DNA from: Nemophila menziesii
Lineage: Eukaryota; Streptophyta; Magnoliopsida; Boraginales; Hydrophyllaceae
DNA: 64,000 bases
Reading direction: 5' to 3'
Assembly: GCA_029959085.1 (NCBI GenBank)
Contig: JARWIR010000003.1
Coordinates: forward strand, 26,489,505-26,553,504
Shown here: piece by piece, positions 12,917-24,829 of the stretch
Position numbering within the stretch: position 1 is the stretch's first letter
How the letters are laid out: each line of letters opens with the position of its first letter
Translations under genes and position numbers: made by a program
Notes under the pieces: generated by a model
The model's database searches: none
What the model was told of the DNA's origin: nothing
Seen by the model: the letters and a program-made list of their open reading frames with translations, nothing else

Positions 12917-13661
12917 CTATGAGAAAAGACTACTTCTATTTGATTCAATTTCTTTTACACTATGAACTATGCCTTCAATATTTCTTGATAGGTGCTTTGA
13001 ATGTTCTTCCATATCTCTCAAAACCATGTCAAGCTTTAGTTGTAAAGTAGCAGATCTTTTCCGCTCCCTTTGTAGCTCCTCCGTCAATTCACGAATCTTT
13101 ACATCCTTCTCATCCTAATTCGTCAACCAACATACAAAAAAAGGTCAGTTATCTTAAATGGTAGTTACAAGCCACGTGGCATAAATCAAGAGTACATACA
13201 GGGGTTTGTGATAAGTTTGCACTGCGACGAGTATTAACAGGTGTAATAACCAATGGATGATTATGCTCTTTAATAAATGTTGTAACAACCCATTTTCCAG
13301 TTTTTACTTTTTTTACAACAAGCATTGCTTTACACCCTTCCCTAGTAACTGCCCTAGGCTTTCGATTTACACTAACACGTGGTTTAGTCTTGCGGAAACC
13401 TTCTTTATTACAAACAAGTCTTCGCCATACCACCTTTCCATCGCGCATAGATCTTCGAAATGCATCAACTCGCATGATAAACCCTGAACGAGTGGCATAT
13501 GCATTGTAGTATACCTTTGCAGTTTCTTCAGATTCGAACTCCATGTTTACATAAGGTTCGATATCTGAATGCTCTTCATCTGAAGCAGCTAATTCATTTC
13601 TGTTTATAGTCTCTATAAACTCTGAATCGTCTCCTATGCTACTGCTTATATCCACTGCCAT
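12917..13661 (-). CDS. Short FAR1-domain protein (gene A)
   Basis: Coding sequence is complement(join(12917..13114,13200..13661)), 219 residues. Exon 1 carries a FAR1 DNA-binding domain (about 36-137) with zinc ligand candidates C84, C110, H133 and H135 (EHNH motif). Exon 2 begins DEKDVKIRELTEELQRE and is a 65-residue coiled coil. The donor GTATGT and acceptor TTAG keep phase 0. There is no MULE-type transposase domain, unlike full-length FAR1/FHY3 (about 800 residues). This is the short single-domain class (FRF-type) of the FAR1-related family, presumed nuclear and DNA-binding. A 5' UTR intron is likely: a GTAAGT donor lies at 14026-14021, with the first exon near 14027-14180. The function is inferred from the domain only. 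Confidence 0.88.
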
Positions 13662-14180
13662 AAAGTTATATGTTTAATCAAATGAATTAGAACCAAGAGT
13701 TTCACTATTTTAAGGATACATTCTTGAGTCAAAACAGTAATAAAAGCTTCGATGGCTAGAAAAGTTCAAAAGATAAACAAATTTTGCAGATGCCGATTGA
13801 ACCCTTATTGAAAACAGACATACATACCCAGGGGAGGGTTTAGGGGCTGCCTCGCGTGCATTCTTCGTTATTGCACGTTTGATGCTTGCAAATATGCGTG
13901 ACAAAGAAGATTTAACACTAAAGATTCAAGAGTTTATACATCATTCTCAATGGTGTAAAACAAATGATTTGAGGTCAACTTGTGATTATTGAAAAAAAAT
14001 GTCCTAGGAAAGGTAAGGAAACTTACTAGATGTTGAGATCAAAGACTTCTTCAATTCTTCAGGATCCTTTTCTTTGTGTGATGTTGGAAGGGTGGGTGAA
14101 TAAGGGTTCTGTGAGAGTTTGTAGGCGGTGGGTGGTGGTGAGGGTGGGGGTGGAGGTTGCTGAGAATGGAGAGCTCAACG
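13662..14180 (-). other. 5' UTR and probable UTR intron of gene A
   Basis: On the minus strand a pyrimidine-rich leader near 14180-14027 ends CATCTA|GTAAGT. The intron runs to an AG close to 13710. No upstream in-frame coding exon is visible, so the ATG at 13661 remains the best start. Confidence 0.5.
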
Positions 14181-14449
14181 CGCGTGGAACATGAGATGGG
14201 GAGGCACTTGAACTGCGCACGTGTCATGCGTGCTCATTTTATGTGGCATATTGGAGTTTTTTTTCACTCTAGCCACAATTTGTATCATTTTTTTTATCAC
14301 TTCTTAGATATATTCTTGCGTGAATAAGAAATAGGATCTCGAAAACTAGATTTTCGTTTTATTACAGTTAGTGAAAATTTTATTTTTCTAAAAAGATTTT
14401 AAAGATAACCAAATACCAGGGCCGATCCTGGTAATTTGGTGGCCGTGGG

Positions 14450-15038
14450 TAGGGCTGCAAACGAACCGAACCGAGCCGAACTTTAACTTTCTTGAGTTTG
14501 TTTGCTAATATTTTAGTGAGCTTGAGCTTGGTTTGAGTTTGAAACGAAACGAGCCGAACCAAGCATTAGCTTTCTTGAGCTTGGTTTGTTAACTAACGAG
14601 CCGAACTCAAACAAGCCCTTAGCGAACTCAAACTCGAGCCCTTGGTGAGAGTATCGGTTCATTTGTAGCTCTAGATACTAGTAGTATATTTATTAGATAT
14701 AAAAAACAATTACTTATTAGATATAAAATATTTTAGTTATGATTAATTACATAATACAAAAGTTTTACGTAGTTTTGACTTTTTGCATGTATACATATAT
14801 AATTTTTAATTAAATATATCTACCAAGCCTATTAACGAGCTCTTAAAGAACTCTTACCAAACTGTTCACGAGCTTAACGAATCGAGCTTATATAGGTTTG
14901 AGTTTGTCTCGTTTAGTAAACGAGCCTGGATTTAAAGCTTGAGCTTGGCTTGTTTAACTAACGAGCCGAACTCAAACAAACCCTTAACGAACTCAAACTC
15001 GAGCCCTTGGTGAGAGTATCGGTTCATTTGCAGCCCTA
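14450..15038. mobile_element. Nested hAT MITE, 589 bp
   Basis: The termini are TAGGGCTGCAAACGAACCGA and its inverse with one mismatch (…TCGGTTCATTTGCAGCCCTA). The perfect 8-bp duplication gccgtggg lies at 14442-14449 and 15039-15046. The body is built of repeated words such as ACGAGCCGAACTCAAAC. About 95 bases of the 3' end (14944-15038) also occur internally at 14582-14671, so the element holds a partial internal duplication. Confidence 0.88.
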
Positions 15039-15309
15039 GCCGTGGGCGAAATTTAAAATTAGGCCCTAAGACGTCTAGTTTAGAAAAAGTTTTAAGGTGC
15101 AAAATTTTTCAAAAAAATCGACACTTCTAATTTATTAAATACATATTCCATAATAAATTTTAGATTTAAGCAAAATAACTACATATAAATTAATCTTTTC
15201 ATTTATTACGTGAATAACATTCAAATATAAAAAAAATCTTAGTATATGACATACTCATAGTACACTTCAGGGGCAATGTTGATCGTAACTCTCATACTCT
15301 TTATTTTTA

Positions 15310-15500
15310 TTAGAGACCGATCTAGGATTTTCAAGGCACCGCCCCAGAAAAAAAATTAGGCTAATATCTAGATCAGATGGGTTTGAGTAGGGCGAAACTT
15401 TATTTTTTGTATGTTTTTTGCTAAAAAGTTCAGGTAAAATTTGTATTGCGTCCCAAGAATGGGGTGGCAGGCGCCAGCACCCCTCTAGATCTGCCACTGC
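15310..15500. mobile_element. Possible third MITE inside the hAT nest
   Basis: The segment starts GACCGATCTAGGATTTTC and ends CCTCTAGATCTGCCACTGC, imperfect inverses of each other of the 'gtggcggatctagg' type common at plant MITE ends. No target duplication was confirmed. Confidence 0.4.
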
Positions 15501-16371
15501 TCCTAATCCAATCAAGATTTGACCCTTATAAAAATGAAATAAAAATTGAACTTAAAATAATAATAAAAATCATAATATGACAACCTTATATTGGTGAACA
15601 ATGAAAAGTAAATCTGGTTTTGATATATTCAAATATAAATTTAAAATTATAGAATTGCGTATCCTATGTTTAGGTAGATTTTAATGCAGTTAGCTTATAT
15701 AATGAAATATAAAATATATTAACTAATATCAAAATAAAACTTATATAACGGATGCATAAATGTAATATTTTTTAACTAATAATTCTTATTCTATTGAGAT
15801 CTTTTTGGTTCATACTTATTGTAATTAATATAGTTAAACAATAAAAATATTTTAAATGGCAAAAAGAATAAAAGCAACTAGATTTTTAAATGGCAAATAA
15901 AAATTTGAATTTTGAGTAAAATTATTTTTTATATATTTAGATTAAAATATATATAAAAAATGATTTAAAAATATTATATAATTTTTTTATAAAATCATAA
16001 ACAAAAATATTAGATTAAAATGTAATTTTTTATACAAAACATAAAGCTAAAAAAATTAAAATAAATAGATAAAATTGTTATTTTTTAATTGTAACAGATA
16101 AATGGCTAATTAATTTAAAAATCAATATTGCTCTTTTAGAATAATACTAGCTTGTGAGGAGATTTGAAACTAGGTCACAAACAAGGAAATATAACAACTT
16201 ACCAATGAGGTTGATACAAAACTTTACTTTAAGACATAATTAATTAGTATATATAGCAACGACGTACATATACATATATATAAAAATATAGCAAATTTGG
16301 GCCCCCTTTTCAGCTTGGGCCCTGGGCGGTCGCCCGGTCCGCCCATACCCTGGGTCAGGCCTGCCAAATAC

Positions 16372-17520
16372 TAAATACCTTTATATATGGAAAAAACATT
16401 AAAAAATAAAAAGAAAAGTTGTTAAGTGTTGACACTTTTTATCCCCGGCCACCTACCACCACCCACTGGCCTCCGGTCACCACCCACGGCCAAAAAAGTA
16501 TAAAGTATCGGAAAAAAAAGATTATCGAAAAAAAATTATACAATATCGAAAAAATTATAGAGTATCTTAAAAAATAAAGAGTATACATAAAAATCAGTGA
16601 GTACTCTATAAAAAAAAAGTATTCGATAAAAATAATGAGTGTGTTAAAAAATAAAGAATACTTAATGTTTTTATTACAGTTTTAAACTAATTACAAGTTT
16701 ACAACACACAAAAAAGAAGCTAATTACAACACAAAAATAAAAAATCTAACTAATTCAGTTCACTTACACCACTTACACGTTTGACCAGATCTGGTTTGAC
16801 CAAATATTACGAACACAAAAAAAACTTAGTTCACAGATTGTCGTTCCATCTCCTCCGCCGTATATCTACACCTGGCCATGGTTGTCGCCTACACGAACTC
16901 CGACAAAATGGTTGCAACTTCCGGACAAAGAGAACGGCTTCCCCACGAACAAAAAAATTCTGGCCATGGCTTGAACTTCGAGAGCACAACGAGTAGATCT
17001 TGCTGCTTCGCCTGGACTAGCTGCACAACAAGTAGAGTGTGAATCCATTGCCATGACTTCCTCTTGTTGCTTCAGTATGGCTGCAAAAAACGAAAACACA
17101 AGAAAAACAAAACCACGCCGGAGCTGTGAAGCACGCTAGAGACAGAAAAATGTTGTCGGAGTTGTGGAACCACGCCTCGAAGCTTCACCGGAGGGCGATA
17201 AACAGCCGCCGATATGGTTTCTTAATCTAGCTCTCACTGGCTTCGTGGATCGCACACACGACGGACTGAAACAGCTCACCGGAGTGAAGGCTGACATTTT
17301 CATGGTTGTTGTCGGATTTGCGCGTCTCCACCATGAACGGCCGAGCTGCCATGGCTAGATCTAAATCCTATGATGGAGATATGAGACGGCTTTGCTATGC
17401 TTTGCCATGTGTTGTCGGAAAGCTTCGTTGTGTGTCGCTCGAACTGGCTTTTGCAGCAGGAAAGAGAGTGACAAAAAATGAAAGAGAATGTAATTAGGTT
17501 TTAAAAAATTTCTTATAAGA

Positions 17521-17556
<36 letters not shown>

Positions 17557-18300
17557 AATAATAGAAAAGGGGATAAACCCTTCGCCGCCAGCAAAATGAC
17601 ACCACTCGCCACCCCATTGTGGCTTCACCCACCATATCTCACCTTCCCAACAGATCCCACCTTCCCAACAGAACCTACGCTCTCCTGCATACGAAATCCG
17701 ACGTCGCTCTCCACCATTCAGGCCTCAACTTCGCGCAGCTGCTCTCCACCATTCAGGCATCACCTTCGCCGCTGCCGTGTGGAATAAAACTGTCGTGGAC
17801 GATTCTCAGATCTCGTCGGAGCCTATTATCCCATTAATCACACCGAGATCTCACGCACAATAAAACTGACGTGGACCATTGTATCCGTACGCCGCCACCG
17901 TGGATCATGATGGGTACATCCCAAGAAAAGTTTTGTCTTTTGATTTTGGGCTGTGAAGAGTTTTCTGTTTTGTTTTTTGTCATGATGGGCACAACCCCAG
18001 AACCATATGAGAATATTGCAAATTGACTGTATTGGGCCATGGGTACAGCCGGTTGTTTTGATAAATGACACAAGTTTGTACCTGTGTAGCTATTTGTCGA
18101 GATGGGTCTGTACCTACATGGAGTTTAATATGGACCACTATCAATGACTTAATAAAAAAAATAAACGAACTAATATAAAATTACAAACGTTACGAGTCCG
18201 TACTATCACGGTTATATTTTTAAACATGAGTGGTAGTGTTCTTCGTGAGGTTGCACCCACACGAAAAAGAAAAAAGATTATTTTTTTGGCCCAAGTAAAG
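16372..18300. other. Unassigned, GC-richer patches
   Basis: Between about 16760 and 18080 there are several overlapping frames of 60-83 codons on both strands, with proline/serine-rich composition and words such as CACCGGAG and CCACCATT repeated. None shows a domain or a plausible exon chain. It may be a dead gene or transposon. Confidence 0.3.
17524..17552. repeat. (AT)n microsatellite
   Basis: About fourteen consecutive AT dinucleotides. Confidence 0.95.
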
Positions 18301-18464
18301 ATTATAAAAGTCAAAAACAAAATAGAATATTTTAAAAAGGATTATTGCCCAAGAAACACCTCAAATTAGAATTAATTCATTCTTACCCCAACCATCATTT
18401 TTTTGCCCATAAAAAGGCACACATATTTTTGTTTTTTCATTTTCTTTTCCAATAAAAGATTCGT

Positions 18465-18563
18465 TTGAGTTATGGGAAGTTTCCCACTACTCAAACGTTG
18501 AGTAATAGGAAGCTTCCCACTACTCAAACTTTGACTAATGGAAAGTTTCTTATTACTCGTTGT
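18465..18563. repeat. 33-bp tandem repeat, three units
   Basis: Units start TTGAGT / TTGACT at 18465, 18498 and 18531, each with GGAAG(C/T)TTCCCACTACTCAAAC-like sequence. GGAAGCTTCC is itself palindromic. The array is non-coding and lies about 1 kb upstream of FAR1-domain gene B. Confidence 0.8.
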
Positions 18564-19009
18564 TCTTTAAAAAAGACGGTGTCTTTTATGGACAAGGGTG
18601 TAAGGTGGCAGATGTCTATTAGGCATTAACCTTATTAAAAATATGTCTTATAAAATAGGTTTCTTTAGTTAACTTAATTTATAAGGTTTGACAATTTTTT
18701 GGCCGTATAATGTATTTTTCTCTAAAAGACTCAGCCAAATATATTTCTTTGAAAGGAAAGGTAAGCATTACTAATAATAGTGAAAAAACATGTTAAAAAC
18801 GTTACCAATAAAAGTGAAAAATATACAAAATTGTAAAAGCAAGGCGTAACTCAAAACATATCGGGTAGAGCAGCTGCAATAATAGGAAATCTATTTCTTT
18901 GTTCAAAGGAATTCTTCAATTGAATAATTATTCATAAGGGTAGAGCAGTTATCCACTCGCGGCGCGTGTTATAATCTGGGGATAATAAGAACTCTCTCTG
19001 GAATTCATT

Positions 19010-19568
19010 GCACTACGAACAAAAAGGAGAGAGCTCAACTAGTCGTCCGACATCTCAAAGCTTAGCTTCTTATAATCATCCACTCATCTTCAAGTACGTA
19101 TCAATCACATACCCATTTTCTTGACGTCTCTGAAATCTTCATAATTTTTTGAATTTTTATGTAATTTTCCCAATTAATTGTTGCAATTTTCTTGGGTTTC
19201 ATTCCTGAAAACTAAAAAAGATATATGAAATTAGAAACATTCATATTAATTGGATTTCTGGGGTTGACGATTGAGGACTGTTTATAGTGTTAAGTATAGA
19301 AATTAATGTAGGTTGAATTAATTTGTTAGGGAAATCAAAATGTGGGTGTTATTGATTATAACATACTTTCATTTCATTCAGATTATTGATTGGATTGTTG
19401 GGTTTTTTCAAATTCTAAGACTTTTAGCTAGCTACGAGTTCTGAACCGTTCAAATGCTGAATAACTAGTTAAAATGTTTCTCTTGTTAACTGTATTTTAT
19501 CGAGGTTAAAGACGGCAATTAGTTAGTCAGAGCTTCTATACATAGTGATTGTGTTATTTAATATTGTA
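19010..19568 (+). other. 5' leader and probable UTR intron of gene B
   Basis: A leader near 19010-19093 ends TTCAA|GTACGT (donor 19094). The following 470 bases are T-rich and intron-like up to the coding exon. The acceptor could be at 19544 or 19575. If 19575 is used, translation would start at the downstream ATG (MEMEGNG, 19639). Confidence 0.45.
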
Positions 19569-20333
19569 ATGATAGTGTCTTTGGAAAAGGAAGATAATAA
19601 AGCTGATACAAACTACGGTGAGCTTGAATTAGACACGATGGAAATGGAGGGAAATGGAGTTCTTTTAATCGAGGGTAACACAAGTGAACCACAAAGTGAT
19701 GAAATTCACGAGCCATACGTGGGTATGGTATTCGAATCTGAAGATTCTGCAAAGAAATTCTACTTTGATTATGCTCGAAAAGCAGGTTTTGTTGTTAGAA
19801 TAATGCAAAGGCGACGTTCAGAAATAGATGGTAGAACACTTGCGCGTCGTTTAGGATGTAATAGACAAGGTTATTCTCCAAATACTCAAATTAAAACCGG
19901 ACTTCATAAAAAACCTCGAGCTAGTGCACGTGAAGGTTGTCAAGCTACTATATTGTTAAAAATGGAGAAATCTGGTAAATGGGTTGTTACAAGATATGTG
20001 AAAGATCATAACCATCCGTTAGTTCTTAGTACAACTAATGGATTTAGTCCTACGGTGAGTGTTTTTTTGTAGGGTTTTTTGTTCATGTTGTGTATTAATA
20101 TTGTTATATATATGTAGGTTGATAAGGATAAGAGAATTGAGGAATTGACAAGAGAATTGGAGCATCAGGATGAGTTATGTGTGCTATATAGGAGAAGATT
20201 GCTTAATTTTCTTGCGAGTATTGAGGAGCAATCGGATTTTCTTTCATTGAAAGTTGAAGAGGTTGTTCAAAATGTTAGGAATTTTGAAGCGGAAGTACAA
20301 ACATCGTCGCGGCATAGGTGGTGTAAGCATTAA
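19569..20333 (+). CDS. Short FAR1-domain protein (gene B)
   Basis: Coding sequence is join(19569..20054,20118..20333), 233 residues. The FAR1 domain spans about residues 48-152, with zinc ligand candidates C97, C124, H147 and H149 (DHNH). After a phase-0 intron (GTGAGT donor at 20055, TATGTAG acceptor) exon 2 starts VDKDKRIEELTRELEH, a coiled coil ending at TAA 20331-20333. The open frame extends upstream to a GTG at 19545, but the first ATG is 19569. An upstream splice could move the start to 19639. There is no transposase domain. The protein is presumably nuclear and DNA-binding or a modulator of full-length FAR1-type proteins; that role is inference from the family. Confidence 0.87.
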
Positions 20334-20837
20334 ATGTAGTTGATTGATATGTTTGTATATAATTATAACGGAGCCTAATTTTAGTTAGTGGAAGAAAAGG
20401 AAATCAGATTACGTTTGTCATTGTTATTATTTTTTAGTAACTAATAACAATTTGACTTGTTTTGCTTAGCTTAATCAAGCTATGGTCTATGTGTATAGAG
20501 AACTTTTTTGAACCAGGTAAAAGGTTGGTGTGAAACGATGTGAATGGGAGCTTTTTCCTCTCCACATACAAACCCACCTTCCTTGGCCTACTGTCGCTAG
20601 GTTCCTAACCATTACGGAAATTTATCTGGGAATTATCAAACTATCAGGTCGATTTTTCACTAATTTACTCATACGTATCATACTTGCGGCATTTTGGAAT
20701 TTCACAAATTTGAGATGTATAAATTAGCAAAAATAATTTGGCCAAGAAAATGCCGCCAGAGAAAGTGAAGTATGATAATCGAATAATTTTTAATAGTGGT
20801 TGATTTAGTGAATATAGATATGAGTAATTTAGAACAT
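20334..20837. other. 3' flank of gene B, unassigned
   Basis: Contains the likely 3' UTR of gene B, then AT-rich sequence without a gene. Confidence 0.35.
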
Positions 20838-20998
20838 TATCCCAAATCACATCATTTTTTTATCACTTTGTAGAGATTACGAGGTGGATTTAAAATAAAC
20901 CAATAATATTATTTTTCTTTCCCTATTTATCATTTTCTTTTTCTTTCATGATTGGTCCACATAAAGGACGATAAAAAGGTGATATGATTTGGAGTGAT
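20838..20998. mobile_element. Candidate MITE of about 160 bp
   Basis: The left end ATCCCAAATCACATCATTTTTTTATC and right end GATAAAAAGGTGATATGATTTGG are imperfect inverses, with AT-rich filler between. The target duplication is unclear. The solo LTR at 21002 inserted at its right edge. Confidence 0.4.
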
Positions 20999-21001
20999 AT
21001 C

Positions 21002-22491
21002 TGATGTTTCCTCATTTGTAATAATAAAATATACTTCTGAAACATCATTTTAGGCGTATTTATTAGTTTATAGGTTGATTTTAGCTTAGTTTAGTGCACT
21101 TTCCTATTTTGAGTCTTGATTTAGTAACATAATATTTTTAGAGCATATTGGGTTTAATTGTTTATTTAGTGTGAAGTTTTAAAAATAATTATGGAGATTA
21201 ATTAGAGTCCAAGTCAAAGACTACAAGATATGGAAAGAGATTTGCATGGAAATTGGAGATAAAGGTAACAAAGGCTAAAAACATGGAAAAGGAAAAGCTG
21301 TCTAAATCTGAATTTCTGCAGCTACGCCTAAAGAAGTGGTGATAACTCCAAAAAGAAGCCGATTTTGGAAGATTCCTTTCATAGAGACGTAGATAATTCG
21401 CTGAGGATTCTTTTGGTATATCGTGGAGCAAAAACCGACCAATAACGAAGAAGATATACTCAAAACAGTTCAGCAGTAATTATCCATACGAATTTGAGTT
21501 GGGCTTGGAGTCCATTACTTAGCCTCTCCTTCAAGAAACGAATTAGGTCAACCTATACACTATAAATACAGCCTCTTAACACTCTTAAATCATCCTTGGT
21601 GAAACCTTGAACCAAGAGGAAGCTTACAACACAAGAAAAGAAGTCTGGAAGGAGCTGATCATCATTATGTCTTCTTCTACCTTTGAATTTGTAATTTCTT
21701 TCTTTTCTTTCATGAACTAAATTTCTTTAGCTTGAGTTTTAGCATATATGTATGAACCCTAGTTTTGATTGACATCTATCTAATTTGGGAATTTTATATT
21801 TTAAATTGAATTATAGTTTTTATTCTCTGTTTATGTGTTTGGTTTCATATTCTGTGTTCTTGTGGACTGCAACCATTTAGAATTACCATCTAGTAGTTAG
21901 GTCACCATTGACAACGGTGTTTAATTACATGTTTAGCACATAACGTCTAGTATCCGGTTTAGATCTGACAAATCAACCTAACTAGATAATCACTATGGTT
22001 TAGTACATGTTACTATTTACCAATTACAGGAACAGTTTGCTTAGGAAGCCTTATTGACACAGGTAAATCCTATTTAAAACTACCTAGCGTAATTGGAACC
22101 GATTATTGAAATACTACATAATTCACCCTTACATGTTAGAACGGCAAAACTAGTGGGGATTACATGCTAAGGACTCAAGCTATATTCTCATACTACTTCT
22201 CTTTCGTATTTATTTTCTGTCTTTAAAATTCTTAGTTTTAATTTAGTTTAATTAGAAAACCAAATAAATATCTATTGTCTTTATTTTTCTTGCGTTTAGT
22301 TGTTCTAGCTTTAATTATTTGCACTTGATTTTTGCATAAGATTCCCCTAACCTTCGTAGTCTCTGCGGAACGAATCTTACTTATTTTCTAAAACTTGCAT
22401 ACGATCTGTATACTTGCAGAACCGTGCTCAGCCTAGGGTGATTAGTTGCTCTTTATTTATATCATATTTTATCACACCCTAGGCTCCACCA
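21002..22491 (+). mobile_element. Solo LTR, Athila-like family
   Basis: Starts TGATGTTTCCTC and ends ATCACACCCTAGGCTCCACCA, flanked by the perfect 5-bp duplication atatc at 20997-21001 and 22492-22496. It is 1490 bp. The body resembles the LTRs of the inner Athila element read in reverse (for example TTTCCTATTTTGAGTCTTGATTTAGTA and CTTGCATACGATCTG). There is no internal region between the duplications, as expected after LTR-LTR recombination. The 46-nt terminal stem-loop occupies 21002-21047. Confidence 0.9.
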
Positions 22492-22985
22492 ATATCCAAC
22501 ATTACTTGATAGATATTTCAAAGTAACATATTTATTATTGAAAACCAACTTAATTTAATTTACTTTCATTCTATCTTTTAGTTATAACATAATTTAGCTT
22601 TACCTAATAAAAAATGTTCAATTTTTCTATTATTTTATTTTTGCATAACGAACATCCTAATCTATAATTGAACGCATCTTTTTAACCTTACAATCCGTGT
22701 GGAGTTAATTTAACTTATCACTTTTATTACTTGGCAACCCGTACACTCGCGTAGAATAACCTCCTTAGTGTCAATTTTATATCACATTCTAGGACCTGCC
22801 ACCTGTCTACTATTATTCAGGTCATCCAATCGTCTACATAATCAACTTAGGTATATTCTACTAGAGTAGCCGCGCTCAGTGTCAATCCCCAACTACTCGC
22901 CACCATGTATTTGCACCTCCTAAGCATACACCAACAACAGCAACAGTTGATAACGATAACCCGCCATATATTTCTTACTACCAGC
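22492..22985. other. Unassigned, probably old LTR debris
   Basis: No frame or terminal structure is supported. It precedes the repeated part of the gypsy relic. Confidence 0.3.
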
Positions 22986-23188
22986 AAGGTCATCATGGAT
23001 CCTAGATAGGGGTCCTCCAATTCAACAATGCCAACAAGGTCATCATGAACTCCACCTAAGGAGTCCTCCAATTCAACAAGGTCGGGAAGGTCACCATGGA
23101 CCCCAATTAAAGGGTCTTCCAATTATACAAGGTCAGAAAGGTCATCATGGAACCTAGCTAAGGGGTCTACCCACTCCACACAGTCAGT
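22986..23188. repeat. 51-bp tandem repeat, four units
   Basis: Units begin AAGGTCATCATG / AAGGTCACCATG at 22986, 23036, 23087 and 23138, spaced 50-51 bases, each with GGGTCCTCCAATTCAACAA-like sequence. Fifty-one is 17 codons, so it could be the remains of a coding repeat in the adjacent gypsy gag relic. Confidence 0.75.
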
Positions 23189-24829
23189 ATACTCCATAAA
23201 ATTAAGAGACTCATACATCTTGCAATACCATCCTAAGCCAAAATTAGTCAATCACCCTCTTGAGGTGTCCCTATAAGGATAATCCTATCATGAGGCCCAA
23301 TAAAAAAATCCCCAAGAGGAAGTTATCCCTCAAGGATATCTTTAGATATATGGAAAATCTTATAACATTTCTGACTCAGACCACCCAAGTAGGAGCCAGG
23401 CACAGAATAGGAACAGACGAGTCCAGATACCAGTCCCTACCCCAATATCGACTAGATCGAAAGGCACCGGCCAACCACGGTATCCCTTCTGCGCGGAAGA
23501 TTTTGGATATCCACTTGAAGAAAAAGATGTTTGTCCAATCATATTATAATGGTAATATATATTCTCAATCACCATATTAATGTGTATAACATGTAGATGG
23601 ATCAAATTTGGCGTGCAATGTTATCCAATGTTGAGTATTCCACTCAACGTGATTGGGAAAGACATATATACATGTCACCAAGCTACCACCTCACTCGATT
23701 AATGGTTTTCTTCAAATGATAGGAACGATTCATTGGAAGTCATAAACAAGTTATATCATCAACCACTCTATTACATATTTGTCAAGAGAAAACTGAAGAC
23801 ATAGCGAGAGTACAACCATCGGTTCAGAAACATGGCTTATAAAGTAGATAAACTCAATGATCCATTTTCCAGAGCTCCTACTATAGCGCCTTGTGGATCA
23901 AAGATATACTTATATAATTTCCCACTCGACAACACCTGAGCTTATAAGACATGACGGTGAAAACACGTCCACATATGGAGGTTGGAGAAATAATCACCGT
24001 CTCGGGAGAGAAGTAGTGGAAGAAGGATGTCTAAACTACCAACGCGTAGAATAAAACCAATAGGAACCCGACACACCATAGAGAAGGAATAAACGCTCAT
24101 AAGCATTAAGAATGATACTAATATGGTAATCCTCACAAGGACCATCCAATATTAATCGCTGGTCGGATTACCCATACATGTTGTATATGATCCAACAAAA
24201 TGCTCGAGCCCATTGATTGAGGAAGACGACTATAACTCTAAAAAACAGACCAATCAAGATACTCACTCTACTATCGAGGCCTTGTTAACCTCACATGTGA
24301 TTATCAAGAGCTAGCAAAATAACTAAAGAGATTAACTAACTCGAGGACCTGCCAACACTTGATAAAGAACAAGTGTCTCAACTAGACAAACGAGTATGGT
24401 CCACTCTATAGTGAAAAGGAACTTTGAAGAAGAAGAATAAGATATTAGCCCTCGGAGAATAAGGATTCGATATAGGGATAACATGGTTCACGTCCACGAA
24501 AGGAGAGGAAGATAAAATGAGATGAAAAGTGAGTCACGGGACAAAGAAAAGGCTATGAGGCATAGATGGATGTTGATGATCATGTTCTTTCCCAACGCAT
24601 TCGGTATCATAGCTAGAGGTTTTGCGGTTGGAAAAACCAAGCCATGACGAAAATTAATACATAAGGAAAGGTTGAGGATCCTCGCTATTCCAATATCCTC
24701 AAACACAAGACGATACCAAATTTGCTTATGGAGATGAAAAAGGTTTAATATTCTTCTATGATGATGCCATTTTCCCCCGTTGTGATCGAGGGAACCCTAG
24801 CTAGAGATATTCTAGTCGACATGGGAGGT
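23189..24829 (+). pseudogene. Decayed Ty3/Gypsy gag-protease relic, left part
   Basis: The frame is broken almost everywhere. Near the right edge (about 24778-24829) the plus strand reads VVIEGTLARDILVDMGG, the retroviral-type aspartic protease start seen in plant Gypsy elements (…ARILVDGGS). The sequence stops at the 5' target-site copy GAGGT of the outer Athila-like element and resumes at 42230. An ORF at 23260-23580 (106 codons) lies within the relic and has no clear domain. Confidence 0.65.

Larger units (their letters stand above)
14417..16363. mobile_element. hAT-type non-autonomous element, 1.95 kb
   Basis: The ends are CAGGGCCGATCCTGG (14417) and CCCTGGGTCAGGCCTG (to 16363), imperfect inverted repeats of the CAGGGCC hAT class. 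The flanks are a perfect 8-bp duplication ccaaatac at 14409-14416 and 16364-16371, which fits hAT insertion. There is no transposase. The element holds a nested hAT element (14450-15038), a possible third MITE near 15310-15500, very AT-rich filler, and a tRNA-like segment near 16150-16215 resembling one in the 51.4 kb MITE. Confidence 0.85.

Noticed and set aside
16781..17837. Cluster of short frames of 60-83 codons
   Set aside because: No domain, no consistent exon chain, and frames overlap on both strands.
19545..19568. GTG start for FAR1-domain gene B
   Set aside because: Alternative start codon; the first ATG at 19569 or the one at 19639 is more plausible.
22847..23122. 91-codon minus frame with repeated VELED motifs
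   Set aside because: The repetition is explained by the 51-bp tandem repeat, and the neighbouring Gypsy relic runs on plus.
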